The translations under genes and the position numbers were made by a program. A stretch of 19,686 nucleotides of DNA from Gammaproteobacteria bacterium. GTDB lineage: Bacteria > Pseudomonadota > Gammaproteobacteria > JAABTG01. The notes under the pieces were generated by a model. It ran no database searches. It was given only the letters and a program-made list of their open reading frames with translations, and was not told where the DNA came from. The stretch lies in NCBI GenBank assembly GCA_030066245.1, contig JASJBY010000078.1:1-19686 (forward strand). Reading direction: 5' to 3'. Shown piece after piece: positions 1-7,189 of the stretch; position 1 is the first letter of the stretch; each line of letters starts with the position of its first letter.

Positions 1-119
1 TATTCACTGCTCACTATTCACTGCTCACTATTCACTGCTCACTATTCACTGCTCACTATTCACTGCTCACTATTCACTGATCACTAATCACCAATCACTG
101 ATCACTACTCACTTTCCCA
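1..119. repeat. Heptad (7-bp) tandem repeat array upstream of purD
   Basis: Sixteen consecutive 7-mers of the form NNNTCAC run in perfect register from 1 to 112. Positions 1-70 are five exact copies of the 14-mer TATTCACTGCTCAC. Positions 71-84 are a sixth copy with one change, and 85-112 hold degenerate heptads that keep TCAC. The array ends 7 bases before the purD ATG and probably continues left of the window. There are no spacers, so it is not a CRISPR. The strand shown is pyrimidine-rich in the sense direction of purD. No Shine-Dalgarno is visible between the array and the ATG. Confidence 0.95.
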
Positions 120-1433
120 ATGAACATCCTCATCATCGGTGGTGGCGGGCGCGAGCATGCGTTGGCTTGGAAGGCCGCTCAGTCTTCCATCACGGAGAAA
201 ATCTTCGTCGCCCCGGGCAACGCGGGCACAGCGCGCGAGCCCAAGACCGAGAATATCCCGATTGCTGTCGATGACATCCCTGCTCTGGTGGCGTTTGCCC
301 GGGACAACCAAGTGGGGTTGACCATCGTCGGCCCCGAAGCACCGCTGGTGGCAGGCGTCGTGGACGCATTCCAGGCCGCCGGCCTGCGGTGCTTCGGGCC
401 GACCCGCGCCGCTGCACAACTGGAAGGCTCGAAGCAATTCTGCAAGGATTTCCTGGCTCGTCACCGCATACCCACCGGCGCCTATGCCACATTTACCGAC
501 GCCGACGAAGCAGCGGCCTACATCCGCGAACGAGGAGCCCCTGTAGTCGTCAAGGCCGACGGACTGGCAGCAGGCAAGGGCGTGGTGCTCGCGCAATCAG
601 AACAGCAGGCGATTGCAGCGGTCAGCGGCATGCTATCCGGTGAGCGCTTTGGCACAGCCGGACAGCGTGTCGTGGTGGAGGAGTTTCTTGTGGGAGAGGA
701 AGCCAGCTTCATCGTCATGGTGGACGGGCAGCATGTCCTGCCGATGGCAAGCTCCCAGGACCACAAGGCCGCGCAGGACGGCGACCAGGGACCCAACACG
801 GGTGGCATGGGCGCGTACTCTCCGGCGCCGGTGGTCACGCCGGATATGCATCGCCGCATCATGCGGGAGGTCATCAAGCCAACGGTAGCGGGCATGGCCG
901 CGGACGGTCACCCCTACACAGGTTTTCTTTATGCGGGCCTGATGATCGGCGAGGACGGCACACCGCACGTGCTGGAGTACAACTGCCGCTTCGGCGATCC
1001 GGAAACCCAACCGATCCTGATGCGACTGCAGTCCGACCTGGTCACCCTGTGCAACGCAGCCTTGAACGGGAAGCTCCACGAAACGGCGGCCGATTGGGAC
1101 CCCCGCGCATCCCTGGGCGTGGTTATGGCTGCAGGCGGTTACCCCGGTTCTTACGAAACGGGCCGCGTCATCCACGGCCTGGATGAAAGTCTCCCGGACA
1201 CGAAGGTGTTCCACGCCGGAACTGCCGACGAGGAGGGCCGAGTCCTGACCTCAGGAGGCAGAGTGCTATGCGTCTGTGCGCTCGGGAATACGGTCACCGA
1301 CGCCCAGACCCTGGCTTACCAGCGTACATCGGCGATTGCCTGGGACGGCGCCTACTACCGACGGGACATCGGCTATCGGGCGGTGGAAAGGGAGCGAGCG
1401 GCCAGCGGGCAGCGGTCGGCGGACAGCGAGTAA
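120..1433 (+). CDS. purD: Phosphoribosylamine--glycine ligase (GAR synthetase)
   Basis: PurD is the ATP-grasp enzyme that joins glycine to phosphoribosylamine in the second step of cytosolic de novo purine synthesis. The protein opens with MNILIIGGGGREHALAWK, the family's N-terminal fold. It carries GPEAPLVAGVVDAF, the ATP-grasp segment VVKADGLAAGKGVV, QGPNTGGMGAYSPAP and the metal/ATP motif LEYNCRFGDPETQPIL. At 437 aa it is slightly longer than the usual 420-430. The last ~13 residues, after the family's typical DIGYRAVERE ending, are encoded by a 7-bp-periodic GC-rich stretch and look repeat-derived. The ATG is fixed by the conserved N-terminus; a ribosome binding site is not evident because the heptad array abuts it. 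In many gammaproteobacteria purH lies just upstream, so this gene may be the distal part of purHD (inference). Confidence 0.97.
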   Translation: MNILIIGGGGREHALAWKAAQSSITEKIFVAPGNAGTAREPKTENIPIAVDDIPALVAFARDNQVGLTIVGPEAPLVAGVVDAFQAAGLRCFGPTRAAAQLEGSKQFCKDFLARHRIPTGAYATFTDADEAAAYIRERGAPVVVKADGLAAGKGVVLAQSEQQAIAAVSGMLSGERFGTAGQRVVVEEFLVGEEASFIVMVDGQHVLPMASSQDHKAAQDGDQGPNTGGMGAYSPAPVVTPDMHRRIMREVIKPTVAGMAADGHPYTGFLYAGLMIGEDGTPHVLEYNCRFGDPETQPILMRLQSDLVTLCNAALNGKLHETAADWDPRASLGVVMAAGGYPGSYETGRVIHGLDESLPDTKVFHAGTADEEGRVLTSGGRVLCVCALGNTVTDAQTLAYQRTSAIAWDGAYYRRDIGYRAVERERAASGQRSADSE

Positions 1434-1450
1434 GAGCGACTGGCAGCGGA
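1392..1450. repeat. Purine-rich heptad tract at the purD 3' end
   Basis: From about 1392 the sequence shows a 7-bp rhythm (cgagcgg, ccagcgg, gcagcgg, tcggcgg, acagcga and on). It crosses the purD stop codon (TAA, 1431-1433). The tract encodes the C-terminal residues of PurD. The G-rich strand is the purD sense strand. Confidence 0.7.
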
Positions 1451-1565
1451 AACCGATTCAGAAACGTAGCCTCTTCGCCTTTAGCAGTCTGTCTGCAGCA
1501 AAGACCCCGTGTCCGCCAGATTCGAAACGCTGCCCCGGCCGACCGCACCATCCCAACAAGCGCCG

Positions 1566-1677
1566 CCTGCTTTCTCTTCCTGCTCCCTGCCCGCTTTCTC
1601 TTCCCGCCCGCCGCCCGCTGCCCGCCGCCCGCTTTCTCTTCCCGCCCGCCGCCCGCCGCCCGCTGCCCGCTTCCTCC
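1566..1677. repeat. Pyrimidine-rich heptad tract at the hisB 3' end
   Basis: Sixteen 7-mers can be laid in register (ctgctcc, ctgcccg, ccgccgc, cgcccgc and relatives), ending on the hisB stop codon (complement of 1677-1679). A longer unit starting gctttctcttcccgcccgcc occurs at 1593 and again at 1631, with a shorter relative at 1569. The purine-rich strand is the hisB sense strand. The rest of the purD-hisB gap (1451-1565) shows no gene and no convincing terminator. Confidence 0.85.
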
Positions 1678-2270
1678 TACAGCGTTCCCTTCGTCGACGG
1701 AACACTGCCTGGGGCTCGCGGATCCAGAGCCACGGCCATGCGCAGTGCGCGACCGAAAGCCTTGAAGATCGTCTCGGCAATATGGTGGGCATTTCTCCCG
1801 CGGAGGTTGTCCACATGCACGGTCGCCCGCGCGGCGTTGGCGAAACCCTGAAAGAACTCGTGGAGAAGATCAACATCGAAATCGCCGATTCGCGCCCGGG
1901 GAAACTCCACGTGATACTCCAGGCCGGGACGTCCGGAGAAGTCGATGACCAATCTCGACAAGGCCTCGTCGAGCGGGACATAGGCATGCCCGTAACGGAC
2001 AATGCCCCGTTTCTCGCCCAGCGCCTGGAGCAAAGCGTCGCCCAGCGATATACCGATGTCTTCCACCGTATGGTGCGCATCGATATGCAGATCACCCTCG
2101 GCACGCAGGGTGAGGTCAATGAGCCCATGGCGGGCCACCTGGTCGAGCATGTGCTCCAGGAAGGCGATTCCCGTCTTCAACTGGGACTTGCCGCTGCCGT
2201 CCAGATCCACCTCCACCGAGATACGGGTTTCCAAAGTGTCCCGCGTCACCGAGCCTCTGCGCGCGCTCAT
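1677..2270 (-). CDS. hisB: Imidazoleglycerol-phosphate dehydratase
   Basis: HisB dehydrates imidazole glycerol phosphate to imidazole acetol phosphate in histidine synthesis. The 197-aa product is the usual size of the monofunctional enzyme, with no HisN-type phosphatase domain. Metal-binding motifs are clear: EHMLDQVARHG, HHTVEDIGISLGDAL and the second-repeat NAHHIAETIFKAFGRAL. The start MSARRGSVTRDTLETRI is chosen because AGGAGA lies 7 bases upstream and family homology begins there; an in-frame extension to 2483 has no family similarity. In many gammaproteobacteria hisB heads hisBHAF. Here the next gene downstream is purD on the opposite strand, so hisB is alone or last in its unit. The C-terminus ends directly at a heptad tract. 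Confidence 0.96.
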   Translation of the reverse strand: MSARRGSVTRDTLETRISVEVDLDGSGKSQLKTGIAFLEHMLDQVARHGLIDLTLRAEGDLHIDAHHTVEDIGISLGDALLQALGEKRGIVRYGHAYVPLDEALSRLVIDFSGRPGLEYHVEFPRARIGDFDVDLLHEFFQGFANAARATVHVDNLRGRNAHHIAETIFKAFGRALRMAVALDPRAPGSVPSTKGTL

Positions 2271-2300
2271 GATGATGTCTCCTGATAGTTCGGCAAGCGA

Positions 2301-2329
2301 AGGATAGCGCGTTGCAGACCGGCCGTTAA
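2301..2329 (-). promoter_or_regulatory. Probable sigma70 promoter of hisB
   Basis: On the minus strand a -35-like TTAACG (2329-2324) and a -10-like TATCCT (2306-2301) are separated by exactly 17 bases. This predicts a transcript start near 2294 and a leader of about 24 bases to the hisB ATG. Both hexamers match consensus at 4 of 6 positions. Confidence 0.45.
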
Positions 2330-2456
2330 GGCGCCGCCGTTCAGTCTCGCGAAGACCAGGGCACGGCTGGCGTCCTGCGGACGATGGTGAGCCTTGAGCA
2401 CGGTGAGACGGGAAGCGCGCAGCAAAGAAAGCCTGGGCGCCGGGATCCGCGCTCGG

Positions 2457-2485
2457 TTGATCCACGCCGCAAAACCTGCTCAAAT
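2457..2485 (+). promoter_or_regulatory. Possible promoter of the fnr-type gene
   Basis: TTGATC (2457-2462) and TCAAAT (2480-2485) are spaced by 17 bases and each matches sigma70 consensus at 4 of 6. A start near 2492 would leave a leader of about 22 bases. TTGAT is also an FNR half-site, but no matching ATCAA lies 4 bases further on, so autoregulation is not supported. Confidence 0.35.
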
Positions 2486-2513
2486 CCAGAGGCTCAGAAG
2501 ACCAGGTATCACC

Positions 2514-3272
2514 ATGTCGGCCGCTAGCAGGGTTATTGACTTGACCAACATCAAGGTGGCCTGTCGGGAATGCAGCCTGGCGCGATTATGCCTTCCCATG
2601 GGACTCGAACGGGCCGATATGGATCGGCTCGACGCCATCATGAGCCGTCCCAGACCTCTGCGACGGGGTGAGCACCTGTTTCGGGCCGGCGACAACTTCC
2701 GCTCCTTGTTCGCCGTGCGCTCCGGGTCCTTGAAGGTCTACACGCCCTGCCAGGACGGCACCGAGCAGGTTCTGGGGTTCCACCTGCCCGGGGAACTGGT
2801 CGGCCTGGATGCCATCGAGCATGAGCGCCACGTCTGCTCAGCCAAGGGACTGGAAACCACCACCGTGTGCACCATGCCCTACGAACGGCTGCAGGACCTG
2901 GTCGGCGACATCCCGAGCCTGCATCACCACTTCATGAAGCTGATCAGCAAGGAGCTGGCCCGGGATGAGGCCATGCTGCTGTTGCTGGGCAAGGGTAACG
3001 CGGAGGAGCGGCTCGCCACCTTCCTCTTGAGTCTCTCCCAGCGTTTCCGGGAACGCGGCTTCTCCGAGAGCGAGTTCAATCTAAGCATGTCCCGCCACGA
3101 CATCGGCAACTACCTGGGCCTTGCCGTCGAGACCGTGAGCCGAATGTTCTCCCGCCTCCAGGACGAGGGCGTGGTCACCGTCCACCGCAAGAATATCCAG
3201 CTCCACGACCTGGGCCGGCTGCGGGCCATGATCCATCTTCCGGAACCCGGCAGCCCCATGCGCTGCGGCTAG
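2514..3272 (+). CDS. fnr: FNR/Anr-type [4Fe-4S] oxygen-sensing transcription regulator
   Basis: This is a Crp/FNR-family regulator that dimerises on DNA when an oxygen-labile [4Fe-4S] cluster is intact. The 252-aa length matches E. coli FNR (250). The N-terminal cluster motif is C17-x2-C20-x5-C26 (CRECSLARLC). The fourth ligand aligns at C119 in the segment ETTTVC, the counterpart of E. coli C122. A cyclic-nucleotide-binding-like beta barrel follows, then the helix-turn-helix SRHDIGNYLGLAVETVSR with the E..SR recognition residues that read TTGAT half-sites. The start at 2514 gives the FNR-like N-terminus; the frame runs open to 2394 but that extension has no family features. The gene lies just upstream of ccoNOQP, which carries an FNR box, so direct control is likely (inference). 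Anr in Pseudomonas is likewise near cco genes. Confidence 0.95.
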   Translation: MSAASRVIDLTNIKVACRECSLARLCLPMGLERADMDRLDAIMSRPRPLRRGEHLFRAGDNFRSLFAVRSGSLKVYTPCQDGTEQVLGFHLPGELVGLDAIEHERHVCSAKGLETTTVCTMPYERLQDLVGDIPSLHHHFMKLISKELARDEAMLLLLGKGNAEERLATFLLSLSQRFRERGFSESEFNLSMSRHDIGNYLGLAVETVSRMFSRLQDEGVVTVHRKNIQLHDLGRLRAMIHLPEPGSPMRCG

Positions 3273-3273
3273 C

Positions 3274-3302
3274 CCGCCGTCCGACCTACTCCGGGACGGC
3301 GG
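3274..3302 (+). terminator. Stem-loop after the fnr stop codon
   Basis: A perfect 9-bp GC-rich stem, CCGCCGTCC (3274-3282) with GGACGGCGG (3294-3302), has an 11-base loop and starts right after the TAG stop. No T-run follows, so it may be a weak terminator or an mRNA 3'-end protector. Confidence 0.45.
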
Positions 3303-3386
3303 CATGCGCGAGCCGGTCCGGTCAAACGGCCTCTGAATATCCTTATACCGGTCAGGGGCATGAATGTGGTAGAATTTCGGCGTTTC

Positions 3387-3400
3387 TTGACCCAGATCAA
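3387..3400 (+). promoter_or_regulatory. FNR/Anr box upstream of ccoN
   Basis: TTGACCCAGATCAA matches the FNR consensus TTGAT-N4-ATCAA at 9 of 10 defined positions. Its centre (3393.5) is 32 bases from the centre of a -10-like GAGAAT at 3423-3428. That is the exact geometry of a class II FNR-activated promoter (box at -41.5), which predicts a start near 3435 and a leader of about 100 bases. With the FNR gene immediately upstream, it indicates low-oxygen induction of the cbb3 oxidase. Confidence 0.85.
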
Positions 3401-3422
3401 TCTGCGCGGCCGCCATTTCACA

Positions 3423-3428
3423 GAGAAT
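3423..3428 (+). promoter_or_regulatory. -10 element of the cco promoter
   Basis: GAGAAT matches TATAAT at 4 of 6 and is correctly placed for class II activation from the FNR box at 3387-3400. A second -10-like TAGAAT at 3370-3375 could serve a weaker upstream start. Confidence 0.45.
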
Positions 3429-3534
3429 TCTGGGCTCCCGCCTGACAGCAGTCCATTGTCGTCCGGACTCGCGGGAAGCACTTCAGCCGCTTGTCGGCCG
3501 TTGCAGCAGTTCTTGATTCTCAAAGGGGACACAT

Positions 3535-4950
3535 ATGGCTACCGAGACCACGTATAACGACGTTGTTGTACGTCAGTTCACCGTGATGACCGTGGTGTGG
3601 GGCGTTGTCGGGATGGCGGTCGGCGTACTCATTGCTGCCCAGATGCTGTGGCCGGCCTTGAACTTCGAAACGCCGTGGCTGACCTTCGGAAGGCTGCGCC
3701 CGCTGCACACCAACGCCGTGATCTTCGCCTTTGGCGGCTCCATCCTTTTCGCAAGCTCCTACTACGTGGTGCAACGAACCTGCCAGACCCGACTGTTCGG
3801 CGGACCGCTGGTCGGCTTCACCTTCTGGGGATGGCAGCTGGTGATCCTGCTCGCAGCCATCACCCTGCCGCTGGGCATCACCACCAGCAAGGAGTACGCC
3901 GAGTTGGAGTGGCCCATCGATATCCTCATTGCCCTGGTCTGGGTCTCCTACGCCGTGGTCTTCTTCGGCACCATCTTCAAGCGTAAGGTCAAGCATATCT
4001 ACGTCGCCAACTGGTTCTACGGGGCCTTCATCATCACCGTGGCGATGCTGCACATCGTCAACAGCGCGGCGGTGCCCGTGAGCCTCACCAAGTCCTATTC
4101 GGCCTACTCCGGTGCCATCGACGCCATGATCCAGTGGTGGTACGGCCACAACGCCGTGGGCTTCTTTCTGACCGCGGGCTTTCTGGGCATGATGTACTAC
4201 TTCGTGCCCAAGCAGGCAGGCCGTCCGGTTTACTCTTACCGGCTTTCCGTGGTGCACTTCTGGTCCCTGATCGCCCTGTATATCTGGGCCGGGCCCCACC
4301 ATCTGCACTACACGGCGCTGCCCGACTGGACCCAGTCGCTGGGAATGATTTTCTCGCTGGTGCTTCTGGCCCCCTCCTGGGGCGGCATGATCAACGGCAT
4401 CATGACCCTCTCGGGCGCCTGGCACAAGCTGCGCACCGATCCCATCCTCCGGTTCATGATCGTCTCCCTGTCCTTCTACGGCATGTCCACCTTCGAAGGG
4501 CCCATGATGTCCATCAAGACCGTGAATGCCCTGTCTCACTATACGGACTGGACCATCGGCCACGTCCACTCCGGCGCCCTGGGATGGGTGGCGCTGGTCA
4601 GCATTGGTACCGTCTATGCCCTGCTGCCGCGTGTCTTCGGACGGGAGGGCATGTACAGCAGCAAGCTGATCGAGACCCATTTCTGGTTGTCCACCATCGG
4701 CATCGTGCTATACATCGTCGCCATGTGGATTGCCGGCATCATGCAGGGTCTGATGTGGCGGGCGCTGAACGAAGACGGCACGCTCACTTACAGCTTCGTG
4801 CAGAGCCTCGAGGCCATGTATCCGTTCTATGCGGTGCGCCTGCTTGGTGGAGCACTCTTCCTGCTCGGCATGTTCATCATGGCCTACAACGTCTGGAAGA
4901 CCGTCGCGGGATCCAAGCCCACCGAGGTCGCTGTTCCACAGGCCGCCTGA
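3535..4950 (+). CDS. ccoN: cbb3-type cytochrome c oxidase subunit I (CcoN)
   Basis: CcoN is the catalytic membrane subunit of the high-affinity C-type oxidase, reducing O2 to water while pumping protons. The 471-aa protein has about 12 transmembrane helices. Expected metal ligands are visible: low-spin heme histidines H58 (RPLHTNAV) and H345, high-spin heme H343 (HVHSG), CuB histidines H205 (YGHNAVGF), H255 and H256 (GPHHLHY). Y249 (YIWAGPHH) matches the tyrosine that is cross-linked to a CuB histidine in the Pseudomonas stutzeri enzyme. An AAGGGGAC ribosome site precedes the ATG. It is the first gene of ccoNOQP, behind the FNR box. Confidence 0.98.
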   Translation: MATETTYNDVVVRQFTVMTVVWGVVGMAVGVLIAAQMLWPALNFETPWLTFGRLRPLHTNAVIFAFGGSILFASSYYVVQRTCQTRLFGGPLVGFTFWGWQLVILLAAITLPLGITTSKEYAELEWPIDILIALVWVSYAVVFFGTIFKRKVKHIYVANWFYGAFIITVAMLHIVNSAAVPVSLTKSYSAYSGAIDAMIQWWYGHNAVGFFLTAGFLGMMYYFVPKQAGRPVYSYRLSVVHFWSLIALYIWAGPHHLHYTALPDWTQSLGMIFSLVLLAPSWGGMINGIMTLSGAWHKLRTDPILRFMIVSLSFYGMSTFEGPMMSIKTVNALSHYTDWTIGHVHSGALGWVALVSIGTVYALLPRVFGREGMYSSKLIETHFWLSTIGIVLYIVAMWIAGIMQGLMWRALNEDGTLTYSFVQSLEAMYPFYAVRLLGGALFLLGMFIMAYNVWKTVAGSKPTEVAVPQAA

Positions 4951-4963
4951 GGGGGTATCTACC

Positions 4964-5572
4964 ATGAGTCATGAAGTAGTTGAAAAGAACCTCGGATTGA
5001 TGATCGTGCTGATCATCATCGCCATCAGCTTCGGCGGTTTGGTGGAGATCGTCCCCCTGTTCTTCCTCAAGGAGACAACCCAGCCGGTGGAAGGCATGAC
5101 GCCGCGCACGGCGCTGGAAGTCGAAGGTCGGGCGGTCTACATACGGGAGGGCTGCTACAACTGCCACTCCCAGATGATTCGCCCGTTCCGTGCCGAGACC
5201 GAGCGCTATGGTCATTACTCGGTTGCCGGAGAGTCGGTCTGGGACCACCCGTTCCAGTGGGGCTCGAAGCGCACCGGCCCCGATCTGGCACGCGTGGGCG
5301 GCCGCTACAGCGACGACTGGCACCGGGTGCACCTGATCAACCCGCGAGACGTGGTGCCCGAATCCAACATGCCGGCCTATCCGTGGTTGGCAGAGAACGT
5401 GATTGACGCCGAGAGCACTCCGGCCAAGATGCGCGCTCTGCGCACGGTCGGCGTTCCTTACACCGACGCGGACATTGCCGGCGCTGCCGAGGCGGTGAAA
5501 GGAAAGACCGAGATGGACGCCATGATCGCCTATCTGCAGGGACTAGGAACAGCCATCAAGGCGAATCGCTAA
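4964..5572 (+). CDS. ccoO: cbb3-type cytochrome c oxidase subunit II (CcoO)
   Basis: CcoO is the membrane-anchored monoheme cytochrome c subunit that passes electrons to CcoN. The 202-aa protein has one N-terminal transmembrane anchor (about residues 11-35) and a periplasmic domain with the heme site C64-Y-N-C67-H68. It also carries the family's QMIRPFRAETERYGHYS segment. The start at 4964 has a strong GAGGGGG ribosome site 13 bases after the ccoN stop. The frame is open to 4829 but the extension overlaps ccoN and lacks homology. A methionine in ESNMPAYPWL is the likely axial heme ligand. Confidence 0.97.
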   Translation: MSHEVVEKNLGLMIVLIIIAISFGGLVEIVPLFFLKETTQPVEGMTPRTALEVEGRAVYIREGCYNCHSQMIRPFRAETERYGHYSVAGESVWDHPFQWGSKRTGPDLARVGGRYSDDWHRVHLINPRDVVPESNMPAYPWLAENVIDAESTPAKMRALRTVGVPYTDADIAGAAEAVKGKTEMDAMIAYLQGLGTAIKANR

Positions 5573-5595
5573 GGCAGGAAGGAAGGCCTGGCGGG

Positions 5596-5784
5596 ATGGA
5601 ATTATTCGGCGATCTGTGGAGCGTCTACACGCTCCTCATGTTCATTATTTTTATCGCGATCTGGGCCTGGGCCTGGAGCAGCAAGCGCAAGAAAGCCTTC
5701 AAGGACGCCGCAAACCTGCCGTTTGCTGACGAATCGCCCGAGCAGAAAAAAGGCCTGACCAACCCAGAGGAAAAGCAACCATGA
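5596..5784 (+). CDS. ccoQ: cbb3-type oxidase small subunit (CcoQ/FixQ)
   Basis: CcoQ is a small single-helix subunit that stabilises the cbb3 complex. The 62 residues comprise a short periplasmic start, one transmembrane helix (about 10-28, ending in WAWAWSS) and a charged cytoplasmic tail beginning KRKKAF. Size and layout fit the family. AGGAAGGAAGG lies upstream. Its stop overlaps the ccoP start by four bases (ATGA), indicating translational coupling. Confidence 0.93.
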   Translation: MELFGDLWSVYTLLMFIIFIAIWAWAWSSKRKKAFKDAANLPFADESPEQKKGLTNPEEKQP

Positions 5785-6683
5785 GTCAAGGCTTGAGCTG
5801 GTACATCATTGTCATTGTCCTCTTCAACGTTTTAGGCATGCTGGCGCTTATCTGGTGGAGCGGCAAGGGCAGCTCCAAAAAGGTCGCCGAAGGCGAGGAG
5901 ATGGGCCACGTCTGGGACGGGGACCTGCGGGAATTCAACAATCCCCTGCCTCGTTGGTGGCTGTGGATGTTCTACATCACCATCGCCTTCGCCCTGGTGT
6001 ACTTTGCGCTCTATCCCGCGCTCGGCAAGACGAAGGGCGTCCTTAACTGGACCCAGGAAAAAGCCTGGGAAAAGGAGGAAAAGAAAGCCGACGAGGAGTT
6101 TGCCGCCTTCTTCCAGCAGTTCGACGGCAAAGACCTGACCATGCTGGCCGGAGATCCCGGCGCGGTGCGCGCCGGCAAGCGCCTGTACCTCAACTACTGC
6201 TCACAGTGTCATGGCTCGGACGCCGGTGGTGCCCGGGGATTCCCCAGCCTCGCCGACAACGACTGGCTCTACGGCGGCGAGCCGGAGAATATCAGGACCA
6301 GCATCCTCGCCGGCCGCAACGGGATGATGCCGCCCTTCGGCCCCGTCCTCGGCGACGATGGTCTGGAGGACGTGGCGGCATACGTCATGCAGCTGAACGG
6401 CCGCCAGGTTGACGACGCCAAGGCCAAGGCCGGGCAGGAGAAGTTCGCGCTTAACTGCGCGGGCTGTCACATGCCCGACGGCACGGGCAACAAGTTCCTG
6501 GGCGCCCCGAACCTAACCAATAACATCTGGGTGTACGGCGGCTCACCGGGCGCAATCAAAATGAGCATTCGCGAGGGTCGCAACGGCGTGATGCCGGCGC
6601 ATAAGGACTTCCTCGGCGAACAGAAGGTCGAACTCGTGGCTGCATACGTTTTGAGCCTGACTGAGGCCGCGAAAGAACAATAA
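5781..6683 (+). CDS. ccoP: cbb3-type cytochrome c oxidase subunit III (CcoP), diheme
   Basis: CcoP is the diheme cytochrome c subunit that receives electrons for the oxidase. The 300-aa protein has two N-terminal hydrophobic helices (about 5-25 and 55-75) bracketing the family segment HVWDGDLREFNNPLPRWW. Two cytochrome c domains follow, with heme sites C140-S-Q-C143-H144 and C226-A-G-C229-H230. Methionine ligands probably lie in NGMMPPFG and NGVMPAH. It starts inside the end of ccoQ and is the last structural gene before a stem-loop. Confidence 0.97.
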   Translation: MSQGLSWYIIVIVLFNVLGMLALIWWSGKGSSKKVAEGEEMGHVWDGDLREFNNPLPRWWLWMFYITIAFALVYFALYPALGKTKGVLNWTQEKAWEKEEKKADEEFAAFFQQFDGKDLTMLAGDPGAVRAGKRLYLNYCSQCHGSDAGGARGFPSLADNDWLYGGEPENIRTSILAGRNGMMPPFGPVLGDDGLEDVAAYVMQLNGRQVDDAKAKAGQEKFALNCAGCHMPDGTGNKFLGAPNLTNNIWVYGGSPGAIKMSIREGRNGVMPAHKDFLGEQKVELVAAYVLSLTEAAKEQ

Positions 6684-6690
6684 CAAGGGA

Positions 6691-6716
6691 TGTGAGCGTG
6701 CTTTGGCACGCTCACA
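6691..6716 (+). terminator. Strong stem-loop after ccoP
   Basis: A perfect 11-bp stem, TGTGAGCGTGC (6691-6701) with GCACGCTCACA (6706-6716), closes a TTTG tetraloop 7 bases after the ccoP stop. No T-run follows. It may be a terminator, or an mRNA-stabilising or processing hairpin that lets ccoNOQP be expressed above ccoG-ccoH. Confidence 0.65.
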
Positions 6717-6761
6717 CCCGGAACCTGCCGTTGAGGTCGGATTCAAGGTGGAGGAACTCGA

Positions 6762-6893
6762 ATGAAGGTCCTGGAGTTGTTGTTGGTAGCTGGATTAAGC
6801 TCCTATCGCTGCTCACAGTCGTGTGACTGATCGGTTATGCCGGCGTCCTTGTTCCTCTTGGTGACCAAGCACATGAAAGAGCCCGGAGGGTAA
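6762..6893 (+). pseudogene. Possible remnant of a small membrane-protein gene
   Basis: A strong ribosome site GGAGGA (6750-6755) stands 6 bases before an ATG at 6762, but that frame stops at 6828-6830 after 22 codons. Hydrophobic sequence continues in another frame (WIKLLSLLTVV, then after a stop LIGYAGVLV, about 6791-6855). The first frame resumes as FLLVTKHMKEPGG and ends at 6891-6893. Joined, the pieces read like one small single-helix membrane protein with a basic tail, broken by two compensating shifts and a stop. It might be a relative of the small DUF3149-type proteins, but that is a guess. Sequencing error cannot be excluded. The intact 22-codon frame could also be a leader peptide. 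Confidence 0.3.
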
Positions 6894-6915
6894 CTCCCCG
6901 GGTACTGCACGAAGC

Positions 6916-7179
6916 ATGTCGCAAATCCTGAAAGTTCAGTGGATCATCAGCATACTCTGGCCGGGTTTTCTCGTTGCCGGAGCAGCCACCATCGTGACGT
7001 TCACGGTGTTCGATCCTGTCGAGATCTCCGCGTGCATCGGCGGCCCCGATATCAGCCGCACCGGCTGGTACAGCGTGGGCTTCTTTCTGTTCTGGTTCAT
7101 GTCGGCCCTGTCGAGCCTGCTGACCTGCTACTTCCAACAGCCGTGTCAGGTGGTGCAAGGGACGCAAGATCCGGAATAG
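6916..7179 (+). CDS. Small two-helix membrane protein between ccoP and ccoG
   Basis: I do not recognise a named family with certainty. The 87-aa product has two clear hydrophobic helices (about residues 8-30 and 49-70) joined by a loop with DPVEISACIGGPDISRTGWYS, then a short hydrophilic tail. Similar small membrane proteins occur near cbb3 clusters in other proteobacteria, as far as I recall. It ends 10 bases before ccoG and is on the same strand, so it is probably co-transcribed with ccoG-ccoH and may help oxidase assembly (inference). No good Shine-Dalgarno precedes the ATG. Confidence 0.7.
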   Translation: MSQILKVQWIISILWPGFLVAGAATIVTFTVFDPVEISACIGGPDISRTGWYSVGFFLFWFMSALSSLLTCYFQQPCQVVQGTQDPE

Positions 7180-7189
7180 AGAATGTGTG

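Noticed and set aside
1..84. A CRISPR array
   Set aside because: The repeats are 7 or 14 bases with no spacers and no cas genes nearby.
2457..2490. An FNR box controlling the fnr gene itself
   Set aside because: Only the TTGAT half is present; the second half-site is missing at the required spacing.
3520..4680. A 386-codon frame on the minus strand over ccoN
   Set aside because: CcoN is unmistakable on the plus strand with all metal ligands; the reverse frame is His/Gly/Asp-rich noise.
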